A stretch of 64,000 nucleotides of DNA from Nocardia albiluteola (GCF_018860155.1 NZ_JAHKNI010000008.1:1-64000); one strand, 5' to 3'; shown: positions 52,168 through 61,488, numbered from the stretch's first letter. Notes: generated by a model not told the origin, from the letters alone. Program-made: numbers and translations.

Positions 52168-53517
52168 TCAGCCGCGGTAGCGCAGCGCGACGAAAGTGTC
52201 GGCGTGCGCCGGGGTCTGCGTGGAGCCGGCGACGACGATGGAGCCGTCGTGCTGGATAACCACCGCATTGCCATGATCGGCCTTGGTACCCAGGTCCGTG
52301 GCGACCTCGCCGCCCTGTCCGAAGCCGGTGTCGAGCTTGCCGTCCGTGGTGTAGCGGGCCAGGGCGATGTTGTCGCCGGTGGCGGTGCCGTGGCTGGTGC
52401 CCACCGCCACGATGTCACCGCTGGGCTCGATCCCGACCGCGGTCGCGTCGTCGGCCTTGCCGCCGAAGTCGGTGGTCACCGTGCCGCCCGTACCGAAGGC
52501 GGTGTCCTGCTTGCCGTCGGCCAGGTAGCGCACGAGCGCGAAGTTCTCGCCCTGTGCGGGATCGGGATTCACGGTGGATCCGGCGACCACGATCTTGCCG
52601 TCCGATTGCAGCGCAACGGCATTGGCGTGGTCGGCCTTGGTGCCCAGGTCGGTGGAGACCTTGCCGCCCTGTCCGAAGCCGGTGTCGAGCTTGCCGTCGG
52701 TGGTGTAGCGGGCCAGGGCGATGTTGTCGCCGGTGGCGGTGCCGTGGCTGGTGCCGACCGCGATGATCTTGCCGTCGGGTTCGATGGCCAGTGCCTGCGC
52801 GTCGTCGGCCTTGCCGCCGAAGTCGGTGGAGACCTTGCCGCCCTGTCCGAAGCTCGGATCGAGCTTGCCGTCGGCGGTGTACCGGACAAGCACGAAGTTC
52901 TCGCCCTGCGCGGGGTCGGGGTCCAGGGTGGATCCGGCCACGACGATCTTGCCGTCCGATTGCAGCGCAACGGCATTGGCGTGGTCGGCCTTGGTGCCCA
53001 GGTCGGTGGAGACCTTGCCGCCCTGGCCGAAGCCGGTGTCCGGCTTGCCCGCCGGGGTGTAGCGCGCGACGGCGATGTTGTCGCCGGTGGCGGTGCCGTG
53101 GCTGGTGCCCGCCGCGACGATGTCGCCATTGGGTTGCACGGCGACGGCATTCGCGTCGTCGGCTTTACCGCCGAAATCGGTGGATATCCTGCCGCCGTCG
53201 CCGAAGCCGGTGTCCGGTTTGCCGTCCGCGGAATAGCGGATCAACCCGAGGTTGTCGCCCTGTGCCGGGTCGTGGACGACACCGGCCAGCACGATCTTGC
53301 CGTCGGACTGCACCGCCGCGGCGTGGGCCTGCGCGGCCTGGGAGCCGAAGTCGGCCACCGCCTTGCCGTCGGAGCCGAAGCCGTAGTCGAGTGTCCCCGT
53401 GGCCGGGGTGGAGCCGCTGGAGCTCGAACACGACGCCACCGACAGGGCGAGCACCGCGCCGAAGCACAAGCGGCTCAAGTCCTTTCGGGTGGAGTGTTCT
53501 AGTACTGCACGCAACAT
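52168..53517 (-). CDS. Delta-60 repeat (DUF5122) beta-propeller lipoprotein
   Basis: The 449-residue protein has a signal peptide with a lipobox-like ASC at about residue 30, so it is probably a surface lipoprotein. The rest is seven or so repeats of about 59 residues, each with the pattern DGKxxTGFGxGGKVSTDLG...ALQSDGKIVVAG. These form a predicted beta-propeller. No enzymatic motif is present. The repeats are nearly identical at the DNA level. It lies 192 bases downstream of a TetR gene in the same direction. Confidence 0.88.
   Translation of the reverse strand: MLRAVLEHSTRKDLSRLCFGAVLALSVASCSSSSGSTPATGTLDYGFGSDGKAVADFGSQAAQAHAAAVQSDGKIVLAGVVHDPAQGDNLGLIRYSADGKPDTGFGDGGRISTDFGGKADDANAVAVQPNGDIVAAGTSHGTATGDNIAVARYTPAGKPDTGFGQGGKVSTDLGTKADHANAVALQSDGKIVVAGSTLDPDPAQGENFVLVRYTADGKLDPSFGQGGKVSTDFGGKADDAQALAIEPDGKIIAVGTSHGTATGDNIALARYTTDGKLDTGFGQGGKVSTDLGTKADHANAVALQSDGKIVVAGSTVNPDPAQGENFALVRYLADGKQDTAFGTGGTVTTDFGGKADDATAVGIEPSGDIVAVGTSHGTATGDNIALARYTTDGKLDTGFGQGGEVATDLGTKADHGNAVVIQHDGSIVVAGSTQTPAHADTFVALRYRG
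52576..53145 (-). repeat. 354-bp period direct repeat inside the delta-60 gene
   Basis: The sequence beginning ggatccggcgaccacgatc at 52576 recurs from 52930 with few changes over at least 110 bases, and a second shared block (52321 onward) recurs near 52677. The period equals 118 codons, or two propeller repeats, which indicates recent internal duplication or gene conversion. Confidence 0.75.
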
Positions 53518-53709
53518 CTGAGCTACCTCGTTTCAGTGATGAATGGGGGTAGGGCGTCGTGCGGTAGAACCTCGAAAGCCCGGACAGTATGGCTGCCGCC
53601 CGGGTGTCTGTGGTGCGGTATGAACACGTTGCAGGGGGTGACGGCGGCGGAAGTGTGCTGGCTCCCAGCCCGACACGGCATGTCGGGGGCGTGTCGGTAA
53701 TTCGGCGGG

Positions 53710-54315
53710 CTAGCTTGCCGCGACCGATATGCGCGCGATGACCTGATCGATGTAACCGCGGAACAGTCCGGGCATGTCGACCCCGGTGGGATCGAGCAGC
53801 CACTGCAATTGCAGCCCGTCCATCATCGCGAACACCTGCCGCGCGATGGCCGCGGCATCGATCCCGGGGGCGAGGGTGCGGTCGGCGACACCGGCCTCGA
53901 GCGCGCTCACCAGGTACCCCTCGAGGGCGCGGTAGCGCCGCACGGCCCAGTCGTGCGCGGGATGCCCCTCGGTGACGGCCTCGCCGGTGACGACGGTGAA
54001 CAGCCGGACCAGCCCGGGCAACTGCGCGTTGTACTCCACCAGCGTGGCCAGGCGTTCCAGGGCCGCCGCGCCGCGGAGTTCCTCGCCGAAACCCAGGCGT
54101 TCGGCATCGAGCCGGTCGCGGTGGTCGAGCACGGCGGCCAGCAGCGCGGCCTTGGTGGGGAAGTGATGCAGCAGACCGGGCTGGGACAGTCCGCACCGCT
54201 CGGCGATCTCGGCGATGGAGGCGCCGCGAAATCCGTTCTCGGCGAACGTCTTCAGGGCGACGTCGAGAATGCGCTCCTTACGCGCGTCGCCGTGCGGGCG
54301 GCCGGATGTGGACAT
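53710..54315 (-). CDS. TetR family transcriptional regulator
   Basis: The 201-residue protein starts with a basic segment and the helix-turn-helix ASIAEIAERCGLSQPGLLHHF, then PTKAALLAAVLDHRD. The effector domain is of the type common near esterases and transporters. It is divergent from the carboxylesterase gene. An 8-bp palindrome lies upstream of its start, consistent with autoregulation and control of the esterase. Confidence 0.9.
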   Translation of the reverse strand: MSTSGRPHGDARKERILDVALKTFAENGFRGASIAEIAERCGLSQPGLLHHFPTKAALLAAVLDHRDRLDAERLGFGEELRGAAALERLATLVEYNAQLPGLVRLFTVVTGEAVTEGHPAHDWAVRRYRALEGYLVSALEAGVADRTLAPGIDAAAIARQVFAMMDGLQLQWLLDPTGVDMPGLFRGYIDQVIARISVAAS

Positions 54316-54348
54316 GGCTGAACCCTAGCACGGCCCACCGATGTAACC

Positions 54349-54356
54349 GACCGGTC
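54349..54356. promoter_or_regulatory. TetR operator candidate
   Basis: The palindrome gaccggtc lies in the context aaccgaccggtcact, 33 bases upstream of the TetR start. Such GACCGGTC cores are frequent TetR targets in actinobacteria. It sits in the divergent region shared with the carboxylesterase gene. Confidence 0.5.
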
Positions 54357-54608
54357 ACTCTGTTAGTGGGTCGGCGCGGGGGCGCACACCGCGGTGCAAG
54401 TGCACCTGCGAGAACGAATGAGCCAGGGCCGCAAGAGATTCGGGACTATTCGCTCGCGTTCTGGCAGGATGTGGAGGTTGGCAGCGTCGCGGCCGAGGGT
54501 GTCCGTGCGCTCGTGGCTCGCGCGCGGAGGCGTGGAACGAGTGGGCCGGGCTGGCGTGCGATAGGGCGGAAGTGTCGCGCTGCAGTGCTCGTGCCCGAAG
54601 GAGAACGC

Positions 54609-56051
54609 ATGAGTACTGTTGTCGAAACCGTCGCCGGCACGGTTCGGGGGGTCGCGGAGCCGGTGGGCGCGTACGCCTTTCGAGGGATCCCGTACGCGGC
54701 ATCCCCGGTCGGTGAGCGCAGGTTCGCGCCGCCGCAACCGCATCCGGGCTGGGCGGGTATTCGCGATGCGGCCGCCGCGGGCCCCGCGGTGCCACAGTGG
54801 CCGTCCCGGCTCGAGCAGGTGATGGGCCCCCGGATTCAGGACTGGGACGAGCAGGGCTGCCTCACGGTGAACGTCTGGGTGCCGCAGGAGGTTTCGCCGA
54901 CCCCGCGCCCGGTGCTGCTGTGGTTCCACGGCGGGGGATTCACCAGCGGCAGCGGCGGCTGGGACTGGTACGACGGGGCCCGGCTGGCCGCGCTGGGCGG
55001 CATCGTCGTGGTGACGGCGAACTACCGGCTCGGCCCCCTGGGTTTTCTCCGGCTGCCGGAGGCGGACAATCTCGGCTGCCGCGATCAGATCGAGGCGCTG
55101 CGCTGGGTGGCCGCCAATATCGCGGCGTTCGGCGGAGATCCGGAGCTGATCACCGTCGGCGGGCAGTCCGCGGGCGCGTTCTCGGCGCTGGCGCTGGCGT
55201 TGGACCCCGCGACGCAGAGGCTGGTGCGCCGGGTCATCGGGCAGTCGGGCCCATTGGGACTGCCGCCGCAGGATCCGGACGAGGCGGCGGAGACGACCGA
55301 GAGATACCTGGCCCTGCTGGGTATTCCGGCGGGCGGTGATCCGCTGCCGCGACTGCGCGAGGCTCCGGTGCTGGAGCTGCTGTACGCGTATGCGCGGCTG
55401 ATGCTGGAGACCGGGGCGCCGGGCCGGATCGCGCCGCCGCTGTACCCGGTGCTCGGCGGGGCGGGGCAGCCCGGAGACTGGCGCGAGCTGGTGCCCGACG
55501 GGGGCCTGGCGGGCAAGGACGTGCTGCTCGGCACGACCGCCGACGAGACGACGGCGTTTTTCGCGCTGAACCCGATGATCCAGACGCTCACCGCCGAGGC
55601 GGCGCGGGAGCTGCTGGGCGCGCTGGACCCGGAGTCCGGCGCGGCCCGGTACCGCCGCTTCGCCGCCGAACATCCCGGTGCCCGTCCGGCGCAGGTGCTG
55701 ACCGCCGCGGTGGGGGAGGTGACCTTCGGTGACGACCTGCTGACCCTCGGGGTCGAGCTTGCCGCACAGGGCAATCCGGCCTACATCTACCGGTTCACCC
55801 GCCGCCCCGAGCCCGATCGCTTCGGCCTCGGCGCGGCGCACTGCGCGGATCTGCCGTTCCTGTTCGGCAATTTCGAGAGATTTCCGAATTCGCCAATGCT
55901 GGGCGCGGTATCGGACCGGGACCGCGCCCTGGCGGCCCGATTCGGCGGTGCGCTGGCGGCATTCGTGGCCACGGGATCGCCGAACGGTCCCGGGCTCGAG
56001 CCGTGGAAGCCGTGGCTGCCCGGCGCCGCACCCGAAATTCGGGTGTTCTGA
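54609..56051 (+). CDS. Type B carboxylesterase
   Basis: This alpha/beta-hydrolase of 480 residues hydrolyses carboxylic esters. The oxyanion motif is LLWFHGGGFTSGSGG, the nucleophile Ser is in TVGGQSAGAFSALAL, and the His region is GLGAAHCADLPFLFGN. It begins with the family's AGTVRGVAEPVGAYAFRGIPYA. No signal peptide is seen, so it is probably cytosolic. GGAG lies five bases before the ATG at 54609; the longer open frame upstream is not coding. It is probably controlled by the divergent TetR gene. Confidence 0.92.
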   Translation: MSTVVETVAGTVRGVAEPVGAYAFRGIPYAASPVGERRFAPPQPHPGWAGIRDAAAAGPAVPQWPSRLEQVMGPRIQDWDEQGCLTVNVWVPQEVSPTPRPVLLWFHGGGFTSGSGGWDWYDGARLAALGGIVVVTANYRLGPLGFLRLPEADNLGCRDQIEALRWVAANIAAFGGDPELITVGGQSAGAFSALALALDPATQRLVRRVIGQSGPLGLPPQDPDEAAETTERYLALLGIPAGGDPLPRLREAPVLELLYAYARLMLETGAPGRIAPPLYPVLGGAGQPGDWRELVPDGGLAGKDVLLGTTADETTAFFALNPMIQTLTAEAARELLGALDPESGAARYRRFAAEHPGARPAQVLTAAVGEVTFGDDLLTLGVELAAQGNPAYIYRFTRRPEPDRFGLGAAHCADLPFLFGNFERFPNSPMLGAVSDRDRALAARFGGALAAFVATGSPNGPGLEPWKPWLPGAAPEIRVF

Positions 56052-56070
56052 GCAGCATTCGCCTGAGACA

Positions 56071-56112
56071 GCAACAGGCCGGAACCGCCCCCGGGCAACT
56101 CCGGCCTGTTGC
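56071..56112. terminator. 13-bp hairpin between esterase and mannosyltransferase genes
   Basis: gcaacaggccgga and tccggcctgttgc are exact complements separated by 16 bases. It lies between convergent gene ends and can act on both. Confidence 0.75.
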
Positions 56113-56120
56113 GTAGCGGC

Positions 56121-58169
56121 TCAGTGTGACGGCGCCATCAGGTTGTAGGCGACCAGCCCGTCCATCTTCTGACCGGTGTAGTGCTGCGAGACCCAGTTGT
56201 AGATGTCGACGTTCCCCACCGGATGCCAGACCCCGGCGTCCGGATCCTGCTGCGGCGCGTGCTGTTTCGTCGCGGTGGGGGTCTGTGTGTCCTTGCCGTC
56301 CGGCTTCTTCTTCCACGAATCGGGCAGCTTGACCTCGGGCGCAAGGTAATACGTGACCTGGTGGGTGCGGACCATGTCCTGGAACTGGGCCAGCGTGGGC
56401 ACCGGATCCTCGGAGGTGAACCCGCCCATCGCGATCACCGAGGTGCGCGTGGACAATTCCAGGCCCGAGGCCGGCCCGGAGCGGTCGATCGCGGCGGACC
56501 ACCTGGTGTGGGTGTGCTCGAGCATCGAGAGCAGCTGCGGTGGGTAGTCGCCGCCGCCCATGAACATGCCGAACACGTGCCGCATCTGGGAGAACGCGGC
56601 GGGCATATCGTCCTTCTGCGCCGGGCCGACCGAGGGGCCGCCGCCGGTGTGCGACTGCGGCAGCGTGACCGCGGCGTAGGCGGTGGATCCGGCCAGCGCC
56701 GCGACCGTTCCGGCCGCGACCAGCACCGCCGTGGCCCGTCCCCGCGCCCGGCGCGAGAGCGCGGGAATCGCGGTGAGGATCAGCCCGGCCGCCGCGATCA
56801 CGGTGACCGCGAGGACCATCCAGCGCAGCCACGGCTGCCAGCCCGAATTGCGGTGCAGCAGGACGAATCCCCACACGCCACCGGCGAGAATCAGTGCGGC
56901 CGAACCCAACCGGCCCAGCATGCCGTCGCGGCGCCGCCACATCTCGTGCACGCCCAGCGCGAGGGTGCCCGCGATCGCGGGCGCGATCGCCAGGGTGTAG
57001 TAGGCGTGCATGCCGCCCTTCATGCCCGCGAACGCGGCGCCGTCGATGAGCAGCCACAGCCCGAAGGTCAGCGCCGCGCCACGCACCATGTCCGTGCGCG
57101 GGGCCCGGCCCCGCGAGATCAGCACCAGTACCAGGGCGAGGATCGCGGCGGGCAGCAGCCAGGAGATCTCGAATCCGATCTCGCCCGTGAAGAGGCGGGC
57201 GGGGCCGCCGGCCCCGCCCCACGGCCCACCGTGCCCGCCGCCGAAGCGCGGGAATTCGTAGCCCGCCGGCATCGTCGCGAACATCTTGCCCGCGCCCATG
57301 TGGTTCTGACCGAGGTAGCGGGCGAAACCGTTGTAGCCCAGGACCAGATCCATGAACGTGTTGTTCGTCGACCCGGCCAGATACGGGCGCGAGTCCGCCG
57401 GCCACAGGATGGTCAGCAGCACATACCATCCGGAGGAGATGACCAGCGCCGCCGCCGCGGCCAGCAGGTGCGCCAGGCGCTTGCCCAGCGAGGTCGGCGC
57501 GACGATCAGATAGGCCAGCGCGAGCGCGGGCATCACCATCAGCCCCTCGAGCATCTTGGCCAGGAACGCGAAACCCAGTGCGATACCGGCGAAGACGATC
57601 CAGCGCAGGCTCGCCGCGCGCAGCGACCGGATCGTGCAGTACGCACCCGCGGTCATCAGCAGCACCATTACCGCGTCGGGATTGTTGAACCGGAACATCA
57701 TCGCCACCACGGGCGTGACCGCCAGTACCGCGCCCGCGAGCAGACCCGCGCCGCGGCTGTCGGTCGCCCGGGTGACCGCGCCGTACATCAGCGCGACGGC
57801 GGCGACCGCCATCAGGGCCTCGGGGATCAGCATGCTGGCGCTCGAGAAGCCGAACAGCTGGCCCGAGATCCCCATCACCCACTGCGAGACGGGCGGCTTG
57901 TCGACGGTGATGAAGTTGCCCGGATCCAGCGATCCGAACAGCAGGGCCTTCCAGTTCTCCGAACCCGCCCAGGCCGACGCGGCGTAGAAGCCGTTGCCCA
58001 TCGCGTTGACGGTGATGTTCCACAGGTAGGCCGCGGCCGTGCCGAGCAGTAGCACGGCGAGCCCGATGCGCTCCCACAGGAGGGCGGGGCCGAGTACTCG
58101 TCCGGGAACGTCAGCGAGGGGAGGGGAGGTCGATTCGGGCATGGCCGTATCGGCAGTGGTCGCTGTCAC
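56121..58169 (-). CDS. PMT/ArnT-like (GT39-type) glycosyltransferase
   Basis: The 682-residue membrane enzyme resembles actinobacterial polyprenol-phosphate mannosyltransferases. It has an early periplasmic motif after helix 1 (NAMGNGFYAASAWAGSENWK, then VDKPPVSQWV) with the acidic residues typical of GT-C enzymes. A dozen helices follow, then a periplasmic C-terminal domain from about residue 500 (GGGDYPPQLLSMLEHTHTRW and a Lys-rich end). It should glycosylate proteins or lipids on the outer face with a lipid-linked sugar. The GTG at 58169 and the ATG at 58142 are both possible starts; neither has a clear ribosome binding site. Confidence 0.85.
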   Translation of the reverse strand: MTATTADTAMPESTSPPLADVPGRVLGPALLWERIGLAVLLLGTAAAYLWNITVNAMGNGFYAASAWAGSENWKALLFGSLDPGNFITVDKPPVSQWVMGISGQLFGFSSASMLIPEALMAVAAVALMYGAVTRATDSRGAGLLAGAVLAVTPVVAMMFRFNNPDAVMVLLMTAGAYCTIRSLRAASLRWIVFAGIALGFAFLAKMLEGLMVMPALALAYLIVAPTSLGKRLAHLLAAAAALVISSGWYVLLTILWPADSRPYLAGSTNNTFMDLVLGYNGFARYLGQNHMGAGKMFATMPAGYEFPRFGGGHGGPWGGAGGPARLFTGEIGFEISWLLPAAILALVLVLISRGRAPRTDMVRGAALTFGLWLLIDGAAFAGMKGGMHAYYTLAIAPAIAGTLALGVHEMWRRRDGMLGRLGSAALILAGGVWGFVLLHRNSGWQPWLRWMVLAVTVIAAAGLILTAIPALSRRARGRATAVLVAAGTVAALAGSTAYAAVTLPQSHTGGGPSVGPAQKDDMPAAFSQMRHVFGMFMGGGDYPPQLLSMLEHTHTRWSAAIDRSGPASGLELSTRTSVIAMGGFTSEDPVPTLAQFQDMVRTHQVTYYLAPEVKLPDSWKKKPDGKDTQTPTATKQHAPQQDPDAGVWHPVGNVDIYNWVSQHYTGQKMDGLVAYNLMAPSH

Positions 58170-58233
58170 CGAGCCAGCTTGTCCGGCCGATCGGTGAGAA
58201 TTCTGGCCTGGGCCTGTGAGAACGCTGTGAATC

Positions 58234-58716
58234 TCAGCGGAAAATATCGTTGATGATGTCGTCGCCGATGCCGAATCCGGCGCCCATCGCCATCGCGCTG
58301 CCGAACGAACTACCCAGGAATCGGTGCAGCATGCCGCCACCCTGCTGCGGGTATTGCTGCGGGTAGCCGGGCTGGGGCTGAGCGTAGCCGGGCTGCGGGT
58401 AGCCGGGCTGCGGCTGGTATTGGGGCTGCGCCGGATACTGCTGCTGCGGGTAACCGGCCGGTGCGATCTGCGCGACCTGGTTGACGTGGTTGTCGACCAG
58501 CGCGTGCACCGACTGCATCACCTGCGCGGCCTGCGCCTCCTCCTGGTGCACCGACAGCGCGGCCTCCTTGAGGTCCAGCAGCCATTCGCGGGCGTTCTGA
58601 TCCCCGGCAGCCGCGGCTGCCTGAAGTTTGCCCGCCAGGGTCTGGAACATCTGCGCGGTCTGCTGCGCCTGCTGCTGCAGGGCGTTCCAGTCCCGATCAA
58701 CGGTGTCGGCATCCAT
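58234..58716 (-). CDS. Hypothetical protein with Pro/Gln/Tyr-rich repeats
   Basis: The 160-residue product has an N-terminal helical half (about 1-85) rich in Ala and Gln. A run of PGYPQPGYAQPQPGYPQQYP-type repeats follows (about 88-130), then a short Gly-rich hydrophobic end. No signal peptide or membrane helix is evident. Such repeats occur in actinobacterial proteins that cluster at the membrane. It lies just upstream of the glycosyltransferase gene, in the same direction. Function is not known. Confidence 0.65.
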   Translation of the reverse strand: MDADTVDRDWNALQQQAQQTAQMFQTLAGKLQAAAAAGDQNAREWLLDLKEAALSVHQEEAQAAQVMQSVHALVDNHVNQVAQIAPAGYPQQQYPAQPQYQPQPGYPQPGYAQPQPGYPQQYPQQGGGMLHRFLGSSFGSAMAMGAGFGIGDDIINDIFR

Positions 58717-58941
58717 ATCGGCGATGCTACGCCGCAGGTTGCTGAATCGAGGCCGCAAAATGAGACCCGTGCCGGCGGTGTCGGAAGAACACCCGGCCGG
58801 GGACATCGAGGGAGACGCCGATGCGAAATGGTGGCGTACGAATCGGCATCCGGTCGCGGGACGCGCGCAGCGGCGCTTATATTGACCCGGAGACAACCCG
58901 TTGGGGGATTGCCGAATTCACCACTCACCGAAGGAGACCCG

Positions 58942-59298
58942 TTGCGCCGCATCCTGTTCACCGTGCCCGCGATCGTCGCACTCGCCGCCGTACCCGGCCT
59001 GGCCGCCGCGAATGGGCTCGGCGCCTCGGGCGTCCGGGTGCAGGCACTGGAAATGGGCCAGAACTTTCCGGTGACCGGCCTGGGTGCCTCGGTGACCCCG
59101 TGCTCCGGCGGCCGGGCCGCCGCGACGGTGACCACGGGCGCGGACGGCGCGGCGACCGCATCGGTCCCACTCGGCTGCTACCGGGTCGTGGTCACCACGG
59201 TTCCCGCGGGCTGCTCGCTCGACGGTCCGAATACCATCCAGGTCGGCACCTTCCCGGGGGTCACCCCGTCGGCCGTCTTCCACGTCCGCTGCGCGTAG
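58942..59298 (+). CDS. Small secreted protein of unknown function
   Basis: The 118-residue frame starts at TTG, five bases after a GGAG, and encodes a clear Sec signal peptide (RRILFTVPAIVALAAVPGLAAA). The mature part has three well-spaced Cys plus a fourth at the C-terminus and a beta-rich pattern (AAATVTTGADGAATASVPLG), like a small Ig- or prealbumin-like domain. A hairpin follows immediately. No family is assigned. Confidence 0.7.
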   Translation: MRRILFTVPAIVALAAVPGLAAANGLGASGVRVQALEMGQNFPVTGLGASVTPCSGGRAAATVTTGADGAATASVPLGCYRVVVTTVPAGCSLDGPNTIQVGTFPGVTPSAVFHVRCA

Positions 59299-59309
59299 CG
59301 CAAACGAGC

Positions 59310-59342
59310 GAGGGAGCCCGGACATCGGATCCGGACTCCCTC
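59310..59342. terminator. Hairpin after the small secreted protein gene
   Basis: gagggagcccgga and tccggactccctc pair over 13 positions with one mismatch and a 7-base loop. It begins 12 bases after the TAG stop. Confidence 0.75.
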
Positions 59343-59395
59343 ACCGGTGCCGGAACACCCTCGGACGCAACACTTCGTGCGCGCGGTGTGAGGCC

Positions 59396-59518
59396 CTACT
59401 GCCGGGCGATGTCCGAGAGCCAGCCGTGCAGCCAGGTGGTGGTGGCGCCGGAGTTGTCGACCACGTACGACGGATAGGCCTGGTGCACCGAGGATTCCAG
59501 GATTCCGGCGCACGCGCT
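59396..59518 (-). pseudogene. Orphan C-terminal fragment of an unidentified gene
   Basis: A 40-codon frame ending in TAG reads SACAGILESSVHQAYPSYVV followed by DNSGATTTWLHGWLSDIARQ. It looks like a folded protein's C-terminus rather than random sequence. There is no start or upstream coding sequence in frame. The composition suggests a secreted protein. The family was not recognised. Confidence 0.35.
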
Positions 59519-59818
59519 CGCAGATCTTGATAGCCGGATGTCAGCCAAAACCTGCGGCGTTGCACGGGCGACGGGCCGACAACTCGCGACGGCCGGATGT
59601 CCGCCGCGGCACCGCGCCGGGGACGCCAGGGGTTCGGCCGAAGAAGGTTCGGCCGAACCCGATCGTCGGCGACCATTGTCGAGGATTCGGATAGAGAAAT
59701 GGACAGTTTGAGAATTAAATTCACTATTCTAGCGCTCAGCCTGCAGATTCTTCATACTCGCTGTCGAAAGGTGGCATCCATCACCACCACCACCACCACT
59801 CGATGACGAGGAGAACCC
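59519..59818. other. Region upstream of ald
   Basis: No gene is supported in these 300 bases. A locally AT-richer part (59690-59760) should contain the ald promoter. A cat/cac run at 59771-59791 is probably chance. GAGGAGA just before 59819 is the ribosome binding site for ald. Confidence 0.5.
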
Positions 59819-60928
59819 ATGAAGATCGGCATCCCCCGCGAGGTGAAGAACCACGAGTACCGCGTGGCGTGCACCCCGGCCGGGGTTCGCGAGCTGACCG
59901 CGCGCGGGCACGAGGTGTATCTCGAGGCCGGGGCGGGCGTCGGGTCGGCCTTCGAGGACGACGCGTACAAGGTCGCCGGTGCGCGCGTGCTCGATACGGC
60001 CGACGCGGTCTGGGACACCGCCGATCTGGTGCTGAAGGTGAAAGAGCCGGTGGCACAGGAGTATTCCCGGATGCGCGCGGGGCAGGTGCTGTTCACCTAC
60101 CTGCACCTGGCCGCGTCGGTAGAGTGCACCGACGCGCTGCTGAAGTCGGGCATCACGTCCATTGCGTACGAAACCGTCACCGGCCGTGACGGATCGCTGC
60201 CGCTGCTGGCCCCGATGAGCGAGGTGGCCGGTCGGCTGGCCCCGCAGGCGGGCGCCTACCACCTGATGCGCAGCGGCGGCGGGCGCGGCGTGCTGATGGG
60301 CGGCGTGCCCGGCACCCGGCCCGCGAACGTCGTGGTGATCGGCGCGGGCGTGGCGGGGCGCAATGCCGCGGCCATCGCGGTCGGCATGCACGCCGAGGTG
60401 ACCGTGCTGGATCTGAACATCGCGCCGCTGCGCGAGCTGGACGCGCAGTACCGGGGACAGGTGCGCACGATCATCTCCAACGCCCACGAGGTGGAAAGCG
60501 CGGTGCGCGAGGCGGATCTGGTCGTCGGTGCGGTGCTGGTGCCCGGCGCGAAGGCCCCCAAGCTGGTCTCGAACGAGCTCGTCTCGCAGATGAAGCCGGG
60601 CTCGGTGCTGGTGGACATCGCGATCGACCAGGGCGGCTGCTTCGCCGATTCGCGCCCGACCACCCACGACGATCCGACCTATCGGGTGCACAACTCGGTG
60701 TTCTACTGCGTGGCCAACATGCCCGGTGCGGTGCCCTATACCTCGACCGTCGCGCTCACCAATGCCACGCTGCCGTACGTGGTTTCGCTGGCCGACCGCG
60801 GCTGGCGCGCGGCGACGGCGGCCGATCCGGGCCTGGCCGCGGGCCTGAGCACGCACGCCGGTGAGCTGCTGTCCGAGTCGGTCGCGGCCGCGCACGGCTA
60901 CGACTTCCGCACGGAGGCGGTCGCCTAA
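59819..60928 (+). CDS. ald: Alanine dehydrogenase
   Basis: This cytosolic enzyme interconverts L-alanine and pyruvate plus ammonia with NAD(H). At 369 residues it is family length. The N-terminus MKIGIPREVKNHEYRVA is diagnostic. The substrate residues include the Lys in LVLKVKEP and the His in TYLHLAAS. The nucleotide motif is VVIGAGVAGRNAAAIAVGM, and VANMPGAVPYTSTVALTNAT is near the end. The ATG follows GAGGAGA. The AldR-like regulator gene is convergent downstream. Confidence 0.96.
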   Translation: MKIGIPREVKNHEYRVACTPAGVRELTARGHEVYLEAGAGVGSAFEDDAYKVAGARVLDTADAVWDTADLVLKVKEPVAQEYSRMRAGQVLFTYLHLAASVECTDALLKSGITSIAYETVTGRDGSLPLLAPMSEVAGRLAPQAGAYHLMRSGGGRGVLMGGVPGTRPANVVVIGAGVAGRNAAAIAVGMHAEVTVLDLNIAPLRELDAQYRGQVRTIISNAHEVESAVREADLVVGAVLVPGAKAPKLVSNELVSQMKPGSVLVDIAIDQGGCFADSRPTTHDDPTYRVHNSVFYCVANMPGAVPYTSTVALTNATLPYVVSLADRGWRAATAADPGLAAGLSTHAGELLSESVAAAHGYDFRTEAVA

Positions 60929-60990
60929 GCGCCGCAATGGATTTCGTCCGCCCGCGTCATCGCGGTCGCAGCTGCCGGGCCCTGGGGGCC

Positions 60991-61488
60991 TCAGCGCTGG
61001 GGCCACAGGCGCGGGCGGACGTGCTCGAAGATCAGGATCGTCTCGGTGCGCTCCACGGCCGGATGCGCACTGAGGTGTTCCAGCACGAACAGGCGCAGCC
61101 CCTCGGAGTCGGCGGTGGCGACGTGCACGAGATAGTCGTCCGCGCCGGCGATGAAGTACACGTTCAGGACCTCGTTCAGCGCGCTGAGCTGTTCGCCGAA
61201 CTCGGCCAGGTGCGGGCGCGCGTTGGGCTGGACCCGCACCGCGATCATCGCCTGCAGGCTGCGCCCGACCGCGACCGGATCGATATCCGCGTGAAAGCCC
61301 CGGATCACCCCGCGCTCGACGAGCGCCCGCACCCGGCCGAGGCAGGTGGACGGCGCGATCCCGGCCGCGGCGGCCAGCGCGTTGTTGGTCATCCGCCCGT
61401 CCCGCGACAGCTCGTCGAGCAGGATGTGATCGATCTCGTCGAGGGGGACGGGCGTCCGCGGGACCGCGGGCCGGTCGGATGTGCGCAT
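60991..61488 (-). CDS. aldR: Lrp/AsnC family regulator, AldR-like
   Basis: The 165-residue protein has an N-terminal helix-turn-helix (DELSRDGRMTNNALAAAAGI, then APSTCLGRVRALVERGVI) and a RAM effector domain (VYFIAGADDYLVHVATAD). It resembles mycobacterial AldR, which controls ald in response to amino acids. Here it lies downstream of ald and convergent rather than divergent. An earlier ATG at 61512 is possible; neither has a strong ribosome binding site. Confidence 0.82.
   Translation of the reverse strand: MRTSDRPAVPRTPVPLDEIDHILLDELSRDGRMTNNALAAAAGIAPSTCLGRVRALVERGVIRGFHADIDPVAVGRSLQAMIAVRVQPNARPHLAEFGEQLSALNEVLNVYFIAGADDYLVHVATADSEGLRLFVLEHLSAHPAVERTETILIFEHVRPRLWPQR

Noticed and set aside
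59771..59791. Run of cat/cac codons that could encode a histidine tract upstream of ald
   Set aside because: It is outside any supported frame; the alternative frames give Thr or Pro runs. It resembles an expression tag by chance and carries no start or family support.
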